Position numbers and translations under genes: made by a program. Below the pieces are notes generated by a model. The model was not told where the DNA came from. It ran no database searches and was given only the letters and a program-made list of their open reading frames with translations. From an uncultured Planktomarina sp. (lineage in GTDB: Bacteria; Pseudomonadota; Alphaproteobacteria; Rhodobacterales; Rhodobacteraceae): a stretch of 64,000 bases of DNA. The DNA lies in NCBI GenBank assembly GCA_905182535.1, contig CAJJBZ010000001.1, positions 124,001-188,000 of the forward strand, in the 5' to 3' direction. Of this stretch, positions 21,171 to 31,807 are shown piece after piece; positions within the stretch are counted from its first letter, which is position 1, and every line of letters starts with the position of its first letter.

Positions 21171-21815
21171 TTATATTACACCTAGTGTAGTGATAATACG
21201 CTCCGCTTCTATCTCGCAGCTTGACAGGGCTTCACGATCTTCGCCGGGGTAAAAACGCGCTCGGGTGGCCGTGGGCATTGGAGCAGGGGTTACTATTTGT
21301 ATATTAGGTCCCGTATTCACCGTTTCTGCTTGCCAGCTTCGTGCTAAAGAAATTTGTGCGGCTTTGGTAGCACCATAGCTACCAAAAAACTTCTGGCCCG
21401 TGCAAGGATCATCAAAAAATATTGCTGCACCAGTTTCCTGTAATAATGGCGCAACATTTGTGATCAACATACCTGTTGTTTTGATATTAATATTTACTGA
21501 TTTTTCCCAATCTTGTAATGCGATGAAATTAGCTGGTGAAAGTGGTGCAGCATGGATGGCGCAATGTGCCCAAAGCCGTAGGCCTCCCCAGCGGTCATGT
21601 ATTGATCGACATAGATAGTGTACTGATTTGACGTCGGTGATGTCCATCGGAGCAAGCGTAGCTTGGCCTCCAATGGCCTGAATTTGGTCATCTAATTCTT
21701 CCAAACCCCCAGTCGTTTTGGCCACTGCGATGATGTGAAATTTATGGGCAAGTTTGAGCGCCAAAGCTGCGCCCAGTCCGCGCGATGCGCCTGTGATGAG
21801 AATTGGATATGTCAT
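21171..21815 (-). CDS. SDR family oxidoreductase
   Basis: Short-chain dehydrogenase, about 214 aa from ATG 21815 (an ATG at 21851 would add 12 residues). It has ILITGASRGLGAALA (cofactor loop) and YGATKAAQ (catalytic YxxxK). The usual NNAG motif is replaced by HCAIHAA and the catalytic Ser thirteen residues before Tyr is absent (FFDDPCTGQKFFGSY), so it may be altered in activity. It is related to the YciK-like oxidoreductases. It is divergent from the P450 gene. Substrate unknown. Confidence 0.75.
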   Translation of the reverse strand: MTYPILITGASRGLGAALALKLAHKFHIIAVAKTTGGLEELDDQIQAIGGQATLAPMDITDVKSVHYLCRSIHDRWGGLRLWAHCAIHAAPLSPANFIALQDWEKSVNINIKTTGMLITNVAPLLQETGAAIFFDDPCTGQKFFGSYGATKAAQISLARSWQAETVNTGPNIQIVTPAPMPTATRARFYPGEDREALSSCEIEAERIITTLGVI

Positions 21816-21896
21816 AGTCGGGGTCATGGGGGCAAAACTTGGGTAGGTCAAGGTGTAGGGCTTGCCAAAAGCTAGATCTAGTGATGATCTATTTGT

Positions 21897-23045
21897 ATGG
21901 AATATTCAATAGATCTTCAAAGGTTCTGGCACGACCCTTATCCAGATTTAGCAGCAATGCAGGCTTTGGCACCAGTAGTCTATGTGCCACAGTTGGATGC
22001 CGCTTTGATTACTCGCCGAGTGGATGTCTTTGCACAGGAAAAACGGGTAGATATTTTTTCATCGCGTCAACCGCGCGGGTTGATGAACCAGCTAATGGGT
22101 GAAAATATGATGAGAAAAGATGGGGACGCACATCAAGAGGAAAGGCGTCAGATATTTCCAAGTCTCAGTCCTAGAACAGTAATGCAGGTCTGGAGGGCCG
22201 AATTTGAGCGCGCTACTCAGTTGGTGCTTGACGAATTAAAAGATAGGCAAGAGTTCGACTTAGTTTGGGATTTTGCAATGCAAGTTTCGGGCGCAGCTCT
22301 GGTGGCGATTACCGGTCTGCGCCAGATGACGCCAACAAAGATGGACGAGGTGAGCCAAGCGATGATTGACGGCTGTGCCAACTACCTCGCGGATCAAAAG
22401 GTGACGCAGGCTTGTAATTTGGCCACTGCGGACATTGATGCCCATATTACTGGGATGCTTGGCGAGGTGAAGGCAAACCCTAACACTTCAGTACTCTCCG
22501 TCTTATTGCAAGCGGGTCAGCCGATAGATGATATAAAAGCTAATATAAAGCTGGTGATTTCTGGTGGCCAAAACGAGCCGCGAGACGCTATTGCTGGGAC
22601 AGCCGCTGCGGTGTTGATGCATCCTTTGGCGCGCGAGCAGCTGCGCCAAAGTGTCGAATGGGGGCAGGCGTTTAAGGAATATACCCGTTGGATGTCTCCC
22701 ATTGGTATGAGCCCGCGCCAAATAAGTGGAGATTGCACTGTGTTGGGATATGATTTCAAACAAAACGACCGGGTGTTTTTTATGTTTGGTGCGGCCAATC
22801 GGGATCATTCAGTATTTGAAAGTCCAGAACTGTTCGATCTAAATCGTGATAATGGTCCGGCCATTCCCTTTGGTGCAGGGCCACATTTCTGTGCTGGAGC
22901 CGCGGTGAGCAGAGTATTGATCGCTGAGGTAGCCTTGCCAAAGCTATTTAATGCATGACCAAACCTTAAGCTTTTAGAGCCAGTTGAGTGGGGTGGTTGG
23001 GCTTTCCGCGGTCCCTTATCCGTTCACGTACGACGAGGTGCCTAA
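21897..23045 (+). CDS. Cytochrome P450, with in-frame TGA near the 3' end
   Basis: Soluble bacterial P450 monooxygenase, about 382 aa if read through. The heme-binding loop is IPFGAGPHFCAGAAVSR (axial Cys near residue 333); the I-helix region reads GGQNEPRDAI and the ExxR-like helix lies before it. An in-frame TGA at 22956-22958 would cut the last 29 residues, but the same frame continues with PNLKLLEPVEWGGWAFRGPL, the normal P450 C-terminus, to TAA 23043-23045. CGA to TGA is a one-base change. No ferredoxin or reductase gene is adjacent. Substrate unknown. Confidence 0.83.
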
Positions 23046-23074
23046 AGATTTTCGGCCAGAAGTAAACTGAAGGC

Positions 23075-24532
23075 TTATTCATCTGATTTCATTTGAAATC
23101 CACTGGAAATTTGATCCGTTGGTATAACCGGATAGTCACCAGTAAAACACGCATCACAATATTGCGGTTTCTCATTGTCGCGGTCGGTACCGTTTACTGC
23201 GCGATAAAGACCGTTAAGTGAAATAAACTTAAGGCTATCTACTGTGAGATGCTGACGCATTTCTTCTTCAGTCATAGTGGCTGCTAAGAGTTTTTCACGC
23301 TGTGGCGTATCCACCCCATAAAAACAGGGCCATGCCGTAGGTGGGCTGGCGATGCGAAAGTGAACTTCAGCTGCGCCAGCATCTAAAATCATTTCTTTAA
23401 TTTTACGCGAGGTGGTGCCACGTACTACGCTATCGTCGACCAAAATCACTCGTTTGCCTTTTATAAGGGCGCGGTTCACATTCAACTTTAATCTGACGCC
23501 CATATTACGAATTTGTTCGCTAGGTTCGATAAAGGTTCGTCCCATATATTGGTTTCGAATGATCCCCATGGCGTAGGGAATTCCTGATTCTAGCGAATAT
23601 CCAATAGCCGCTGGAGTGCCACTGTCTGGAACGGGGCAGACGAGGTCTGCATCTACAGGTGATTCTTTGGCCAATTCGCGACCAATTGCTTCGCGGGTTT
23701 CATAGACGCTGCGGCCACCCAAAATACTATCAGGACGGCTGAAATAGATATGCTCAAATACGCAAAATCGGGGCCGCACGGGGCGAAATGGATAAACACT
23801 TTCAACACCACTATTTGTGATGACAACCATTTCACCAGGATGTATTTCACGAACAAACTCAGCGCCTATTATGTCTAAAGCACAGGTTTCTGAGCTTAAG
23901 GCCCAGCCATCACCAACTTTACCAAGAACCAACGGTCGCACGCCCAAAGGATCACGCACACCGATCAACTGGGTTTGCGTCATTGCTACAATTGAGAACG
24001 CTCCTTCAACCCTGCGTAAAGCATCTTCCATTCGTTGTGGGATGTTTTGCTGTAGGCTGCGGGCCATCAAGTGGATGATACATTCGCTGTCAGAAGAAGA
24101 TTGAAAAATTGAGCCACGCTCGATTAGTTCTTTACGGAGAGCTATTGCATTGGTGATATTTCCATTGTGCGCAATAGCTGCGCCACCCATAGCAAATTCA
24201 CCGAAAAAAGGCTGTACGTCACGAATTGCGGTGTTACCTTTGGAGCCTGCAGTCGAATAACGCACATGTCCAATCGACAGGTCACCTGGTAATTGTTCCA
24301 TGACTTTGGCGCTAGTAAAGCTGTCACGTACGTAGCCAAAACGTCTTACGGAGTTGAAACCCTGTTCGTTGTCATGGGAAACAATACCACCTGCCTCCTG
24401 ACCTCTATGTTGTAGTGCATGCAAACCAAGTGCGGTAAAATTTGCTGCATCCAGCGTTCCTATAACGCCGAAGACACCGCATTCTTCTCGCAGTTTATCG
24501 TCATCAAAAGGGTTTGTGTGTATTTGGTTCAC
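23075..24532 (-). CDS. purF: Amidophosphoribosyltransferase
   Basis: First committed enzyme of purine synthesis: PRPP plus glutamine to phosphoribosylamine, 485 aa. A short propeptide precedes the catalytic Cys (REECGVFGVIG, Cys about residue 18), followed by ALQHRGQEAGGI. The PRPP motif is VILVDDSVVRGTTS. cvpA lies upstream on the same strand, the familiar cvpA-purF pairing, with 173 bases between them. Intact. Confidence 0.97.
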   Translation of the reverse strand: MNQIHTNPFDDDKLREECGVFGVIGTLDAANFTALGLHALQHRGQEAGGIVSHDNEQGFNSVRRFGYVRDSFTSAKVMEQLPGDLSIGHVRYSTAGSKGNTAIRDVQPFFGEFAMGGAAIAHNGNITNAIALRKELIERGSIFQSSSDSECIIHLMARSLQQNIPQRMEDALRRVEGAFSIVAMTQTQLIGVRDPLGVRPLVLGKVGDGWALSSETCALDIIGAEFVREIHPGEMVVITNSGVESVYPFRPVRPRFCVFEHIYFSRPDSILGGRSVYETREAIGRELAKESPVDADLVCPVPDSGTPAAIGYSLESGIPYAMGIIRNQYMGRTFIEPSEQIRNMGVRLKLNVNRALIKGKRVILVDDSVVRGTTSRKIKEMILDAGAAEVHFRIASPPTAWPCFYGVDTPQREKLLAATMTEEEMRQHLTVDSLKFISLNGLYRAVNGTDRDNEKPQYCDACFTGDYPVIPTDQISSGFQMKSDE

Positions 24533-24705
24533 GCAAAGGCTCCGATCATTGACTCTTCATATTACCCTCTAAGGCATCAAAACTGGCATGTCACTTAAGC
24601 ATTCCAAAATATTAAATATTTTTAAGTAAAAGCCAAAAATATTAACATCTTGTTCGATACGTAAGAAATTATTTTGCTTATAATTTTCACCATTTATATT
24701 GTACG

Positions 24706-25260
24706 TTAAGCTCCGCAGCCGGCAACTAGTTGATCATATTGTGTTCTTACCCATACAAGGGCGGCTTCTGGATTTTGATCTTGTACATCGTCGACATATC
24801 GCTCAAAAATTTCTGCGGAACGCGATGTTTCCAGGGAAGTAATATTTTGGCTGGGCATTACAGTAAAATATATGAAGAATGCAACTGCTACTAAGACGAT
24901 GCCACGTCCAACCCCGAACAAAAAACCGAGCATTTGGTCGAACCCACCCAAAATTGATTTTTGTACTAGAGACGAAAAGAGTGGCGTGAACAGGGATACG
25001 ATTAGTAGTGAGATTGCAAAGACAATGGCAAAGCTTGCCAAGATCAATAATTCACAACTATCGCCCAACATATCACCAAGATAAGGAATTTGGCGTACTA
25101 ACGGCTGCGTAGCATTGGCAAATACAAATGCCAAAACAGCTGCTGCAACCCACCCTGAAATTGCCATAACTTCGCGTACTATGCCGCGCGAATAGGCTAA
25201 CAAAGCCGATACAACGATCAAGATCGCAACACCACTGTCAACTACTGTAAAACCTTCCAA
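24706..25260 (-). CDS. cvpA: CvpA family membrane protein
   Basis: Inner-membrane protein of the colicin V production family, 184 aa with four hydrophobic segments. The N-terminus DSGVAILIVVSALLAYSRGIVREVMAISGW carries the conserved RG(I/F)xRE motif (here SRGIVRE). It sits between radA and purF, as in many proteobacteria. Function in purine or envelope physiology is not settled. Confidence 0.9.
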   Translation of the reverse strand: MEGFTVVDSGVAILIVVSALLAYSRGIVREVMAISGWVAAAVLAFVFANATQPLVRQIPYLGDMLGDSCELLILASFAIVFAISLLIVSLFTPLFSSLVQKSILGGFDQMLGFLFGVGRGIVLVAVAFFIYFTVMPSQNITSLETSRSAEIFERYVDDVQDQNPEAALVWVRTQYDQLVAGCGA

Positions 25261-25283
25261 CTTACTTCTCCAACCTTTGCTTC

Positions 25284-26642
25284 TCAGCTTGATCCAAATA
25301 ACTCATCAACAAAGCTAGCCAAATCGGTGACTGTTTGCACTGTTATTCCTGCGATATCCTCATTTTTTTTTGAAGCTGGTGCTAATGCTTGACTAAAACC
25401 AAGTTTTTGAGCTTCTTTCAATCTACTTTCTGCCTGTGAGACTGGTCTTAGTGCCCCTGAGAGTGATATTTCTCCAAAAATCACTGCTTCTTTGGGCAAG
25501 GCGACGTCCTCCCGTGCTGAAACCAGAGCTGCTGCTACGGCCAAATCAGCGGCGGGTTCAGTGACACGCATCCCTCCTGCCACATTTAGATAAACATCAA
25601 GCCCAGTAAATGGAAGGCCACAACGCGCTTCTAGTACAGCTAAAATCATCGCAAGTCTTTGACCATCCCACCCCACAACACTACGACGGGGCTGTCCATG
25701 GGGTGAGGGTGCCACTAGGGCTTGAAATTCACATAAAACTGGGCGGGTGCCTTCAATGCCGGCAAATACTGCTGATCCTGGCGTTGGGTCGCCGCGTTCT
25801 GATAAAAATAGTGCGGAAGGGTTTTTCACCTCGACTAAACCCTTGCCAGTCATTTCAAACACACCAATCTCATCAGAGGGTCCAAAACGATTTTTTACAG
25901 CACGGAGTAGGCGAAACTGATGATTGCGTTCACCTTCAAAATACAAAACTGTATCGACCATGTGCTCAACAATGCGTGGACCGGCAATTTGGCCGTCTTT
26001 GGTGACATGCCCAACCATGATTACTGAGACGCCTTTGCGCTTTGCATAACTAGTCAACTCATGCGCTGATGACCTTACCTGACTGACAGAACCTGGTGCA
26101 GCCTCAATATGATCAGCCCACATGGTTTGGATGGAATCTATTATAACTAAGTCAGGCTTTTCTTCATCCAGAGTAGTAAGAATATCGCGTAGGTTGGTTT
26201 CTGCGGCCAGGATAAGAGGGCTGTCGGTCAACCCTAATCGTTGCGCGCGCATGCGCACTTGAGCGGTGGCTTCCTCACCAGAAATATAGATTACTTTAAG
26301 CCCATTACGTGCAAAGCGAGCCGCGGCCTGCAATAGAAGGGTTGATTTTCCTATGCCAGGATCACCTCCAACCAATAGTGCGCTAGCCTTTACTAGACCA
26401 CCGCCCAAAACACGGTCCAGTTCTGCGACGCCAGCTTTAGTGCGTGGTGGTGGTTCCTCGATGGTGGCTAGATCTGTGAGAATGATTGAGCGGCCACGTT
26501 TGCCCCCAAGTGTTTTTCCAGGTCCTGCTGAGAGGGGTCCCTGATCGGCCAGCGTATTCCAAGCCTGACAGCTGTCACATTGTCCCGCCCATTTTGTGTG
26601 AACCGCTCCACATTTGCTGCAAGTATATGAAACTTTGGCCAT
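25284..26642 (-). CDS. radA: DNA repair protein RadA
   Basis: RecA-like ATPase that promotes branch migration in recombination, 452 aa. The N-terminal zinc finger is CSKCGAVHTKWAGQCDSC; Walker A is GGDPGIGKSTLL; the RadA-specific motif KNRFGPSDEIG is present, and a Lon-protease-like C-terminal domain with a GLDVYLNVAGGMRV stretch follows. ATG 26642 gives MAKVSYTCSKCG, the usual start. Intact. Confidence 0.96.
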   Translation of the reverse strand: MAKVSYTCSKCGAVHTKWAGQCDSCQAWNTLADQGPLSAGPGKTLGGKRGRSIILTDLATIEEPPPRTKAGVAELDRVLGGGLVKASALLVGGDPGIGKSTLLLQAAARFARNGLKVIYISGEEATAQVRMRAQRLGLTDSPLILAAETNLRDILTTLDEEKPDLVIIDSIQTMWADHIEAAPGSVSQVRSSAHELTSYAKRKGVSVIMVGHVTKDGQIAGPRIVEHMVDTVLYFEGERNHQFRLLRAVKNRFGPSDEIGVFEMTGKGLVEVKNPSALFLSERGDPTPGSAVFAGIEGTRPVLCEFQALVAPSPHGQPRRSVVGWDGQRLAMILAVLEARCGLPFTGLDVYLNVAGGMRVTEPAADLAVAAALVSAREDVALPKEAVIFGEISLSGALRPVSQAESRLKEAQKLGFSQALAPASKKNEDIAGITVQTVTDLASFVDELFGSS

Positions 26643-26717
26643 CACCAATCCTTTTAGGTTAACTACTCATACACAAATTTGGGTCAAAAGACAGCCTGAA
26701 AACCTTTAAGCTGACGG

Positions 26718-27464
26718 TTAGCGGAGGGTCTCAATAGGGCCATCAGCACGACCGTTTATAAATTGATCCACATGTGGATCCCCACTGTGGGACATATCGT
26801 TCAGCGTGCCACACCATTGGATCGCACCGTCGTGCAGCATGGCGACCTTGTCGGCGATAGTCTCGACTGATGTCATGTCATGTGTAATAGTCATTGCCGT
26901 CACGCCCATTTCCACTACAATTTCACGTATTAGGTCATTGATAACAGATGACATAATTGGATCTAACCCTGTGGTTGGTTCATCAAAAAAAATGATCTGA
27001 GGGTTAGTAGCGATGGCGCGTGCCAAGCTAACTCGCTTTTGCATTCCGCCTGATAACTCTGCGGGAAGGAGATTGGCGACATCTGGGCCCAACCCTACTC
27101 GGCGCAGTTTTTCGATAGCTATTTCGCGCGCTTCCGCCTTGGGGCGCTTGAGGTGGCCGCGTTGCAGTCTAAACGCTACATTCTGCCAAACAGGCATAGA
27201 ATCAAACAAGGCCCCACCCTGAAACAACATTCCAAAACGGCTCAGAAAGTCATCATTTTTGGCCTTTGTCACATCCTGGCCATCAACAAATATTTTGCCA
27301 GTATCTGGGGTGATTAGTCCAAGAACTGTTTTTATCAGTACGGATTTACCAGTTCCTGACCCACCAATAATGACCATGCTTTGGCCGCGCTCGACCGTAA
27401 GGCTTACGCTGCGCAAAACGGGATTAGAGCCGAATGATTTACCTATGTTATCAAATTGGATCAT
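26718..27464 (-). CDS. ABC transporter ATP-binding protein, MlaF-like
   Basis: ATPase of a Mla-type phospholipid or organic-solvent transporter, 248 aa. Walker A GGSGTGKSVLI, signature LSGGMQKRVSLARA and Walker B IIFFDEPTTGLD are typical of MlaF (note GGMQKR). Its start overlaps the end of the MlaE-like permease gene by four bases. The MCE substrate-binding protein (MlaD) gene is not next to it. Confidence 0.9.
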   Translation of the reverse strand: MIQFDNIGKSFGSNPVLRSVSLTVERGQSMVIIGGSGTGKSVLIKTVLGLITPDTGKIFVDGQDVTKAKNDDFLSRFGMLFQGGALFDSMPVWQNVAFRLQRGHLKRPKAEAREIAIEKLRRVGLGPDVANLLPAELSGGMQKRVSLARAIATNPQIIFFDEPTTGLDPIMSSVINDLIREIVVEMGVTAMTITHDMTSVETIADKVAMLHDGAIQWCGTLNDMSHSGDPHVDQFINGRADGPIETLR

Positions 27465-28249
27465 GCTGTAAAAAACACCGCTGTAAGCAAAAAGTTAGCG
27501 GCCAAGATTAAAATGGCTGCTGCTTGCACTGAAGATTTAGTCGCTGCCCCCACGCCGTGTGCACCGCGACCTGAGTTGAGGCCGAAATAGCAGCCCATTA
27601 GAGTAGCAATAAAGCCAAAGGCAGCCCCTTTGGCCAGAGAAGATATTATATCTGCCCCAGTTAAAAAATTTATAGTGTTCAATATGTATGTTGCAGAATT
27701 GAAACCTAAGGTTTGTGTGGCCACTATAAAGCCCCCAAAAACTCCAATGCTATCTGCCACACCAACTAATATAGGCCCTGCTAGTATGCCAGCAAAAACC
27801 CTTGGCAATACCAGATATTTCAATGGAGCGGTGGAAAGTGTTACCAGCGCGTCGATCTGTTCTGTGACTTTCATTGTGGCTAATTCTGCTGCAATTGAGC
27901 TTGTGACCCGTGCAGCAATCATTAGGCCAACCAATACGGGGCCCAGCTCTCGCACCATGCCAATTGCTACAATTTGTGGTACGACTTCTGGTGCATTGAA
28001 ACGTGATCCACCGGAGTAAATTTGCAACGCCAAAGCCGCTCCAGTGAAAATGGCAGTAAGTCCTACAACTGGTAGTGATAAATAGCCTACGTTCAACAGG
28101 GCTGATAAAAACTCACGGGGATAAAAGGGTGGCCGGAGGATGTGCGATATTGTACTAAGGGCGAATAGAGCTACCCGTCCCAAAGCGGTAAGTGAATTTA
28201 TAACCAATCTGCCTAGAGAGCGGATGGTAGATGCTACTAGCGTGATCAT
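27461..28249 (-). CDS. MlaE-like ABC transporter permease
   Basis: Membrane permease of the MlaE family, 262 aa, with about five transmembrane segments. Family-type stretches are [23 protein letters not shown] and [12 protein letters not shown]. It overlaps the downstream ATPase gene and the upstream alr gene by four bases each, so alr, this permease and the ATPase probably form one transcript. Role: lipid asymmetry of the outer membrane, by family. Confidence 0.9.
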   Translation of the reverse strand: MITLVASTIRSLGRLVINSLTALGRVALFALSTISHILRPPFYPREFLSALLNVGYLSLPVVGLTAIFTGAALALQIYSGGSRFNAPEVVPQIVAIGMVRELGPVLVGLMIAARVTSSIAAELATMKVTEQIDALVTLSTAPLKYLVLPRVFAGILAGPILVGVADSIGVFGGFIVATQTLGFNSATYILNTINFLTGADIISSLAKGAAFGFIATLMGCYFGLNSGRGAHGVGAATKSSVQAAAILILAANFLLTAVFFTA

Positions 28250-29289
28250 TGGCTTATATAGCGGCGTGCATAACGAGTGCCAAGAGACGTTAGAATTTCG
28301 TACCCAATGGTTCCAGAAATTTCCGCAAGATCGTCGATTGTTTGAGAAGGACTCAAAATATCTAATGTTTGTGGGTCATGGTCTAAATTTGTAATATTAA
28401 CACCTATCAGATCCATAGAAACACGGCCAGCAATTGGGCAGGGGGTTTGGGCATCCCAAAGCTGGCCCTTGTTGGACATGGTGCGAACCAACCCATCCGC
28501 ATAGCCCGCCGCGACCGTTGCAATGCGTGACTGCACCTGGGCTGTCCAGCTGTTGCCATAGCCTACAGTTTCACCTGGGGCTACATCACGGATCTGAATG
28601 ACTGGTAGTGAAAGATGCACAACGTGATTTGCATCAGTAAACGGAGCACCACCGTAAAGGCCGATACCCGGTCTCGTCACATCAAAATGATAGTCAGGAC
28701 CCAAAAGTATACCACCTGTTGCAGATAGCGATCGTTTGACGTCAAGCCCGTCGGTCATGGCCCGAAATAAATTGAGCTGCTGGCGATTCATCGGATGGGT
28801 TGCGTCATCAGCACACGCTAGATGGCTCATCACCAAACTAGGTTTCAAAGCTACAACAGTGTCTCGCACAGCTTCCCATTCCGAGGGCTCCATACCAAGG
28901 CGATTCATGCCTGTATCAAGTTGAATGCCAAAGGGATGGCCTGGGAGCGACTCGAGATGGCGGGCGAGTTGGTTGAAAGAGTTCAGCATTGGAATCAAAT
29001 GTAAATCATTGATCATTTCGGTATCTCCCCGCATGTGGCCGGAAAACACGCTGATGTTAACATTATCTCCAATTTCGCGCCGAATAGCAGCAGCTTCCTC
29101 TGCAGCAGCCACAAAAAAATGGCGTGCGCCTGCGTGATAAAGCGTACGCGCCACTCGGCCCGCATCCAAGCCATAGCCATCTGCTTTGACCACTGCTGAT
29201 GTTTCTACAGTTTCTGCCGTCAAACCATTCAGGGTAGCCCAATTTGTAGCAACGCCCTTAAGGTTGATTGTTAAGTTTCCTGTACTCAT
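28246..29289 (-). CDS. alr: Alanine racemase
   Basis: PLP enzyme making D-alanine for peptidoglycan, 347 aa. The PLP lysine lies in [13 protein letters not shown] (about residue 35); the second catalytic region is [13 protein letters not shown]. The N-terminal TIM barrel and C-terminal beta domain are both covered. It lies between dnaB (upstream) and the MlaE-like gene, on the same strand. Intact. Confidence 0.95.
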   Translation of the reverse strand: MSTGNLTINLKGVATNWATLNGLTAETVETSAVVKADGYGLDAGRVARTLYHAGARHFFVAAAEEAAAIRREIGDNVNISVFSGHMRGDTEMINDLHLIPMLNSFNQLARHLESLPGHPFGIQLDTGMNRLGMEPSEWEAVRDTVVALKPSLVMSHLACADDATHPMNRQQLNLFRAMTDGLDVKRSLSATGGILLGPDYHFDVTRPGIGLYGGAPFTDANHVVHLSLPVIQIRDVAPGETVGYGNSWTAQVQSRIATVAAGYADGLVRTMSNKGQLWDAQTPCPIAGRVSMDLIGVNITNLDHDPQTLDILSPSQTIDDLAEISGTIGYEILTSLGTRYARRYISQ

Positions 29290-29371
29290 GTGGTGTTTTG
29301 ACCCTGGAAGTTGAAGATTGATAAGAAAAATTTATGCGCCTTTTTGAACTTTTCGTCAATCAAGACATCTT

Positions 29372-30872
29372 CTAGAATTCATTTCCTTGTGTTTGTTGCC
29401 ATGGTTTTATTAGATTACCAAAGCGAGTGAATTGACCCTCAAAGCTTAATTCGACAGTCCCAATTGGGCCGTGCCTTTGCTTGCCAATCACCACTTCTGC
29501 TTTACCATGCAATCGTTCCATTTCTTCCTGCCAAATACCCATTTTATCGAGTTCATGGTCACCAGGTTTTTCGCGCTCTTTGTAATACTCTTCACGGAAC
29601 ACAAACATCACTACGTCGGCATCTTGTTCAATCGATCCAGATTCGCGTAAATCTGATAACTGTGGGCGTTTATCTTCGCGGTTTTCAACCCGCCCGTGAC
29701 AGCTGTGACAGCGCAATTACTGGAATATCCAATTCCTTAGCTATGGCTTTTAGTCCCATAGTAATTTCGGAAATTTCATTCACTCGGTTTTCAGACCGAC
29801 CTGTGCCGCGCACCAACTGCAAATAGTCAATAAATAGAGCATCCAGCCCATGGGTCCGCTTCAAGCGGCGGGCGCGAGCGGCCAATTGGCTTATTGGTAA
29901 GGCAGGAGTGTCGTCAATGAACAGGGGTGCGGATTCAAGCTCTTTGGCTGCGTCTACTATTCGCCGAAACTCGCTTTCTGTAAAATCACCACGGCGGATT
30001 TGGTTGGAGGGAATCTCTGCGACCTCAGATAAAATGCGTGTTGCCAGTTGCTCTGCTGACATTTCCAGGCTGAAAAACCCAACAACGCCACCGTCAATTG
30101 CGCCCTCCTCGCCAGAGGCGGTTATGCCTTTTTTGTAGGCTCGTGCGATATTAAATGCCACGTTTGTAGCCAGAGAGGTTTTCCCCATGGAAGGGCGTCC
30201 AGCCAATATCAATAAATCAGAACGATGAAGGCCACCTAGTTTTTTGTCCATATCTACGAGTCCGGTTGAAACACCAGCCAAGCCGCCCTCTCTTTGATAA
30301 GCGGCGTTGGCGACTTTTACCGCATCGGTTACGGCGGTTAGAAATGACTGAAAACCTTGCTCCGTTTGACCCTGTTCAGCCAAAGCATATAGCTTTTGTT
30401 CTGCATCGACGATTTGCTCTTTTGGCTCACTATCTACGTCAACTCGTGCGGCTTTGGCGGCAATGTCATTTCCCACAGTTATCAGCTCGCGGCGAATGGC
30501 TAGGTCATAGATCATCTCGGCATAATCTCGGACTGCAAAGGAGGAAATTGCAGCCCCTGCTAGGCGCACCAAATAAGCTGGGCCACCAAGCTCAGCCAAG
30601 CCCGAATCATCTTCCATGAATGCTTTGAGTGTCACTGGACTGGCTAAATTGTTTTTTGCAATTCGAGCGCTCGCAGTTTCAAAAATACGCGCATGAACTG
30701 GATCATAAAAATGGTCAGCGCGGACAATTGAAGCCACCCGATCAAATAGGTCGTTGTTGGTTAGTATTGCGCCTAAAAGTTGTTGTTCCGCTTCGATTGA
30801 GTGCGGCACTCCGATGGATACTTCTGAACCTTTTTCAGATGCCTGCAGGCTTGAAACTTCATTCATATCCAT
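29372..30872 (-). CDS. dnaB: Replicative DNA helicase DnaB, frame broken once
   Basis: Hexameric replication-fork helicase, about 500 aa in total. The N-terminal domain ([20 protein letters not shown]) is followed by the RecA-like domain with Walker [24 protein letters not shown], and [12 protein letters not shown]. One extra base near 29690 shifts the frame directly after ALSQLSRA; the rest ([18 protein letters not shown], then [14 protein letters not shown]) continues to 29372. DnaB is essential, so a true inactivation is implausible unless another copy exists; this is the strongest hint that the window contains sequence errors. No intein is seen. Confidence 0.92.
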
Positions 30873-31102
30873 CTCCTCTATGGATCTGGCTTAGAGCAGT
30901 TTTTTGAGTTTGGCCATGTAGAATAAGTCTGTGAATATCTTGGGGATTAATCAAGATTTTATAGCTGTCCTCTAAAATTTTAGTGACTAAAATCTAGATG
31001 TTGTTGTGGTAATTCGCCATACAACATGAATAGATTCCCCCCCGGTTCTTAGACCCAGACTTATTCACAATTCATTCACAGGGTTTTAGTGGGAAAATTT
31101 AT

Positions 31103-31780
31103 TTAGCTACTGCGTGCATCTTGCCAAGCTTCAGGAGATTTTAAAAACGCTTCCACTTCGCTCAATGTAGTGTTTTCAAATGCGCCTTGCTCACGGGCCT
31201 CGGCTAAAACGTCCCACCATGTGCAAAGGTAATGCAAGTTAATGCCGTGGTCGCCCAGTGTTTTCTCAGTTGTTGGGAAAATGCCATAATAAAAAATAAC
31301 TGCGGTATGTTCACAGGTTGCCCCAGTCTCTCGAATTGCATCTACAAATGAGATTTTGGATCCGCCATCTGTTGTGAGGTCTTCTACCAAAAGCACCCGT
31401 TGGCCTTCGCTCATTACCCCTTCAATACGTGCATTGCGGCCATAGCCCTTAGCCTTTTTCCGCACGTAAGTCATTGGCAATGCCATGCGTTCGGCTACCA
31501 AAGCGCTAAAGGGAATACCCGCTGTTTCGCCGCCAGCCACATTGTCAAACGCTTCAAACCCTGCGTTGCGCATCACTGTGACGGTTAAAAAATCCATCAA
31601 AGTACTGCGTATGCGTGGGTAGGATATCAGCTTGCGGCAATCGATATAGGTTGGAGAGGGTTTGCCAGAAGCTAAAATAAACGGGTTATTTGCATTGAAA
31701 TGCACAGCTTTAATTTCCAGCAGCATCCGCGCTGTTAGACGCGCTATTTCACCTTGACCGGGAAAATTTGTAGGAATCAT
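31103..31780 (-). CDS. pyrE: Orotate phosphoribosyltransferase
   Basis: Pyrimidine synthesis: orotate plus PRPP to OMP, 225 aa. The PRPP loop is [29 protein letters not shown] is the orotate-side motif. It lies 27 bases after pyrC on the same strand, so the two are likely co-transcribed. Intact. Confidence 0.95.
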   Translation of the reverse strand: MIPTNFPGQGEIARLTARMLLEIKAVHFNANNPFILASGKPSPTYIDCRKLISYPRIRSTLMDFLTVTVMRNAGFEAFDNVAGGETAGIPFSALVAERMALPMTYVRKKAKGYGRNARIEGVMSEGQRVLLVEDLTTDGGSKISFVDAIRETGATCEHTAVIFYYGIFPTTEKTLGDHGINLHYLCTWWDVLAEAREQGAFENTTLSEVEAFLKSPEAWQDARSS

Positions 31781-31807
31781 GAGCAGGGCCCTTTCGTTGA
31801 TTTAGGG

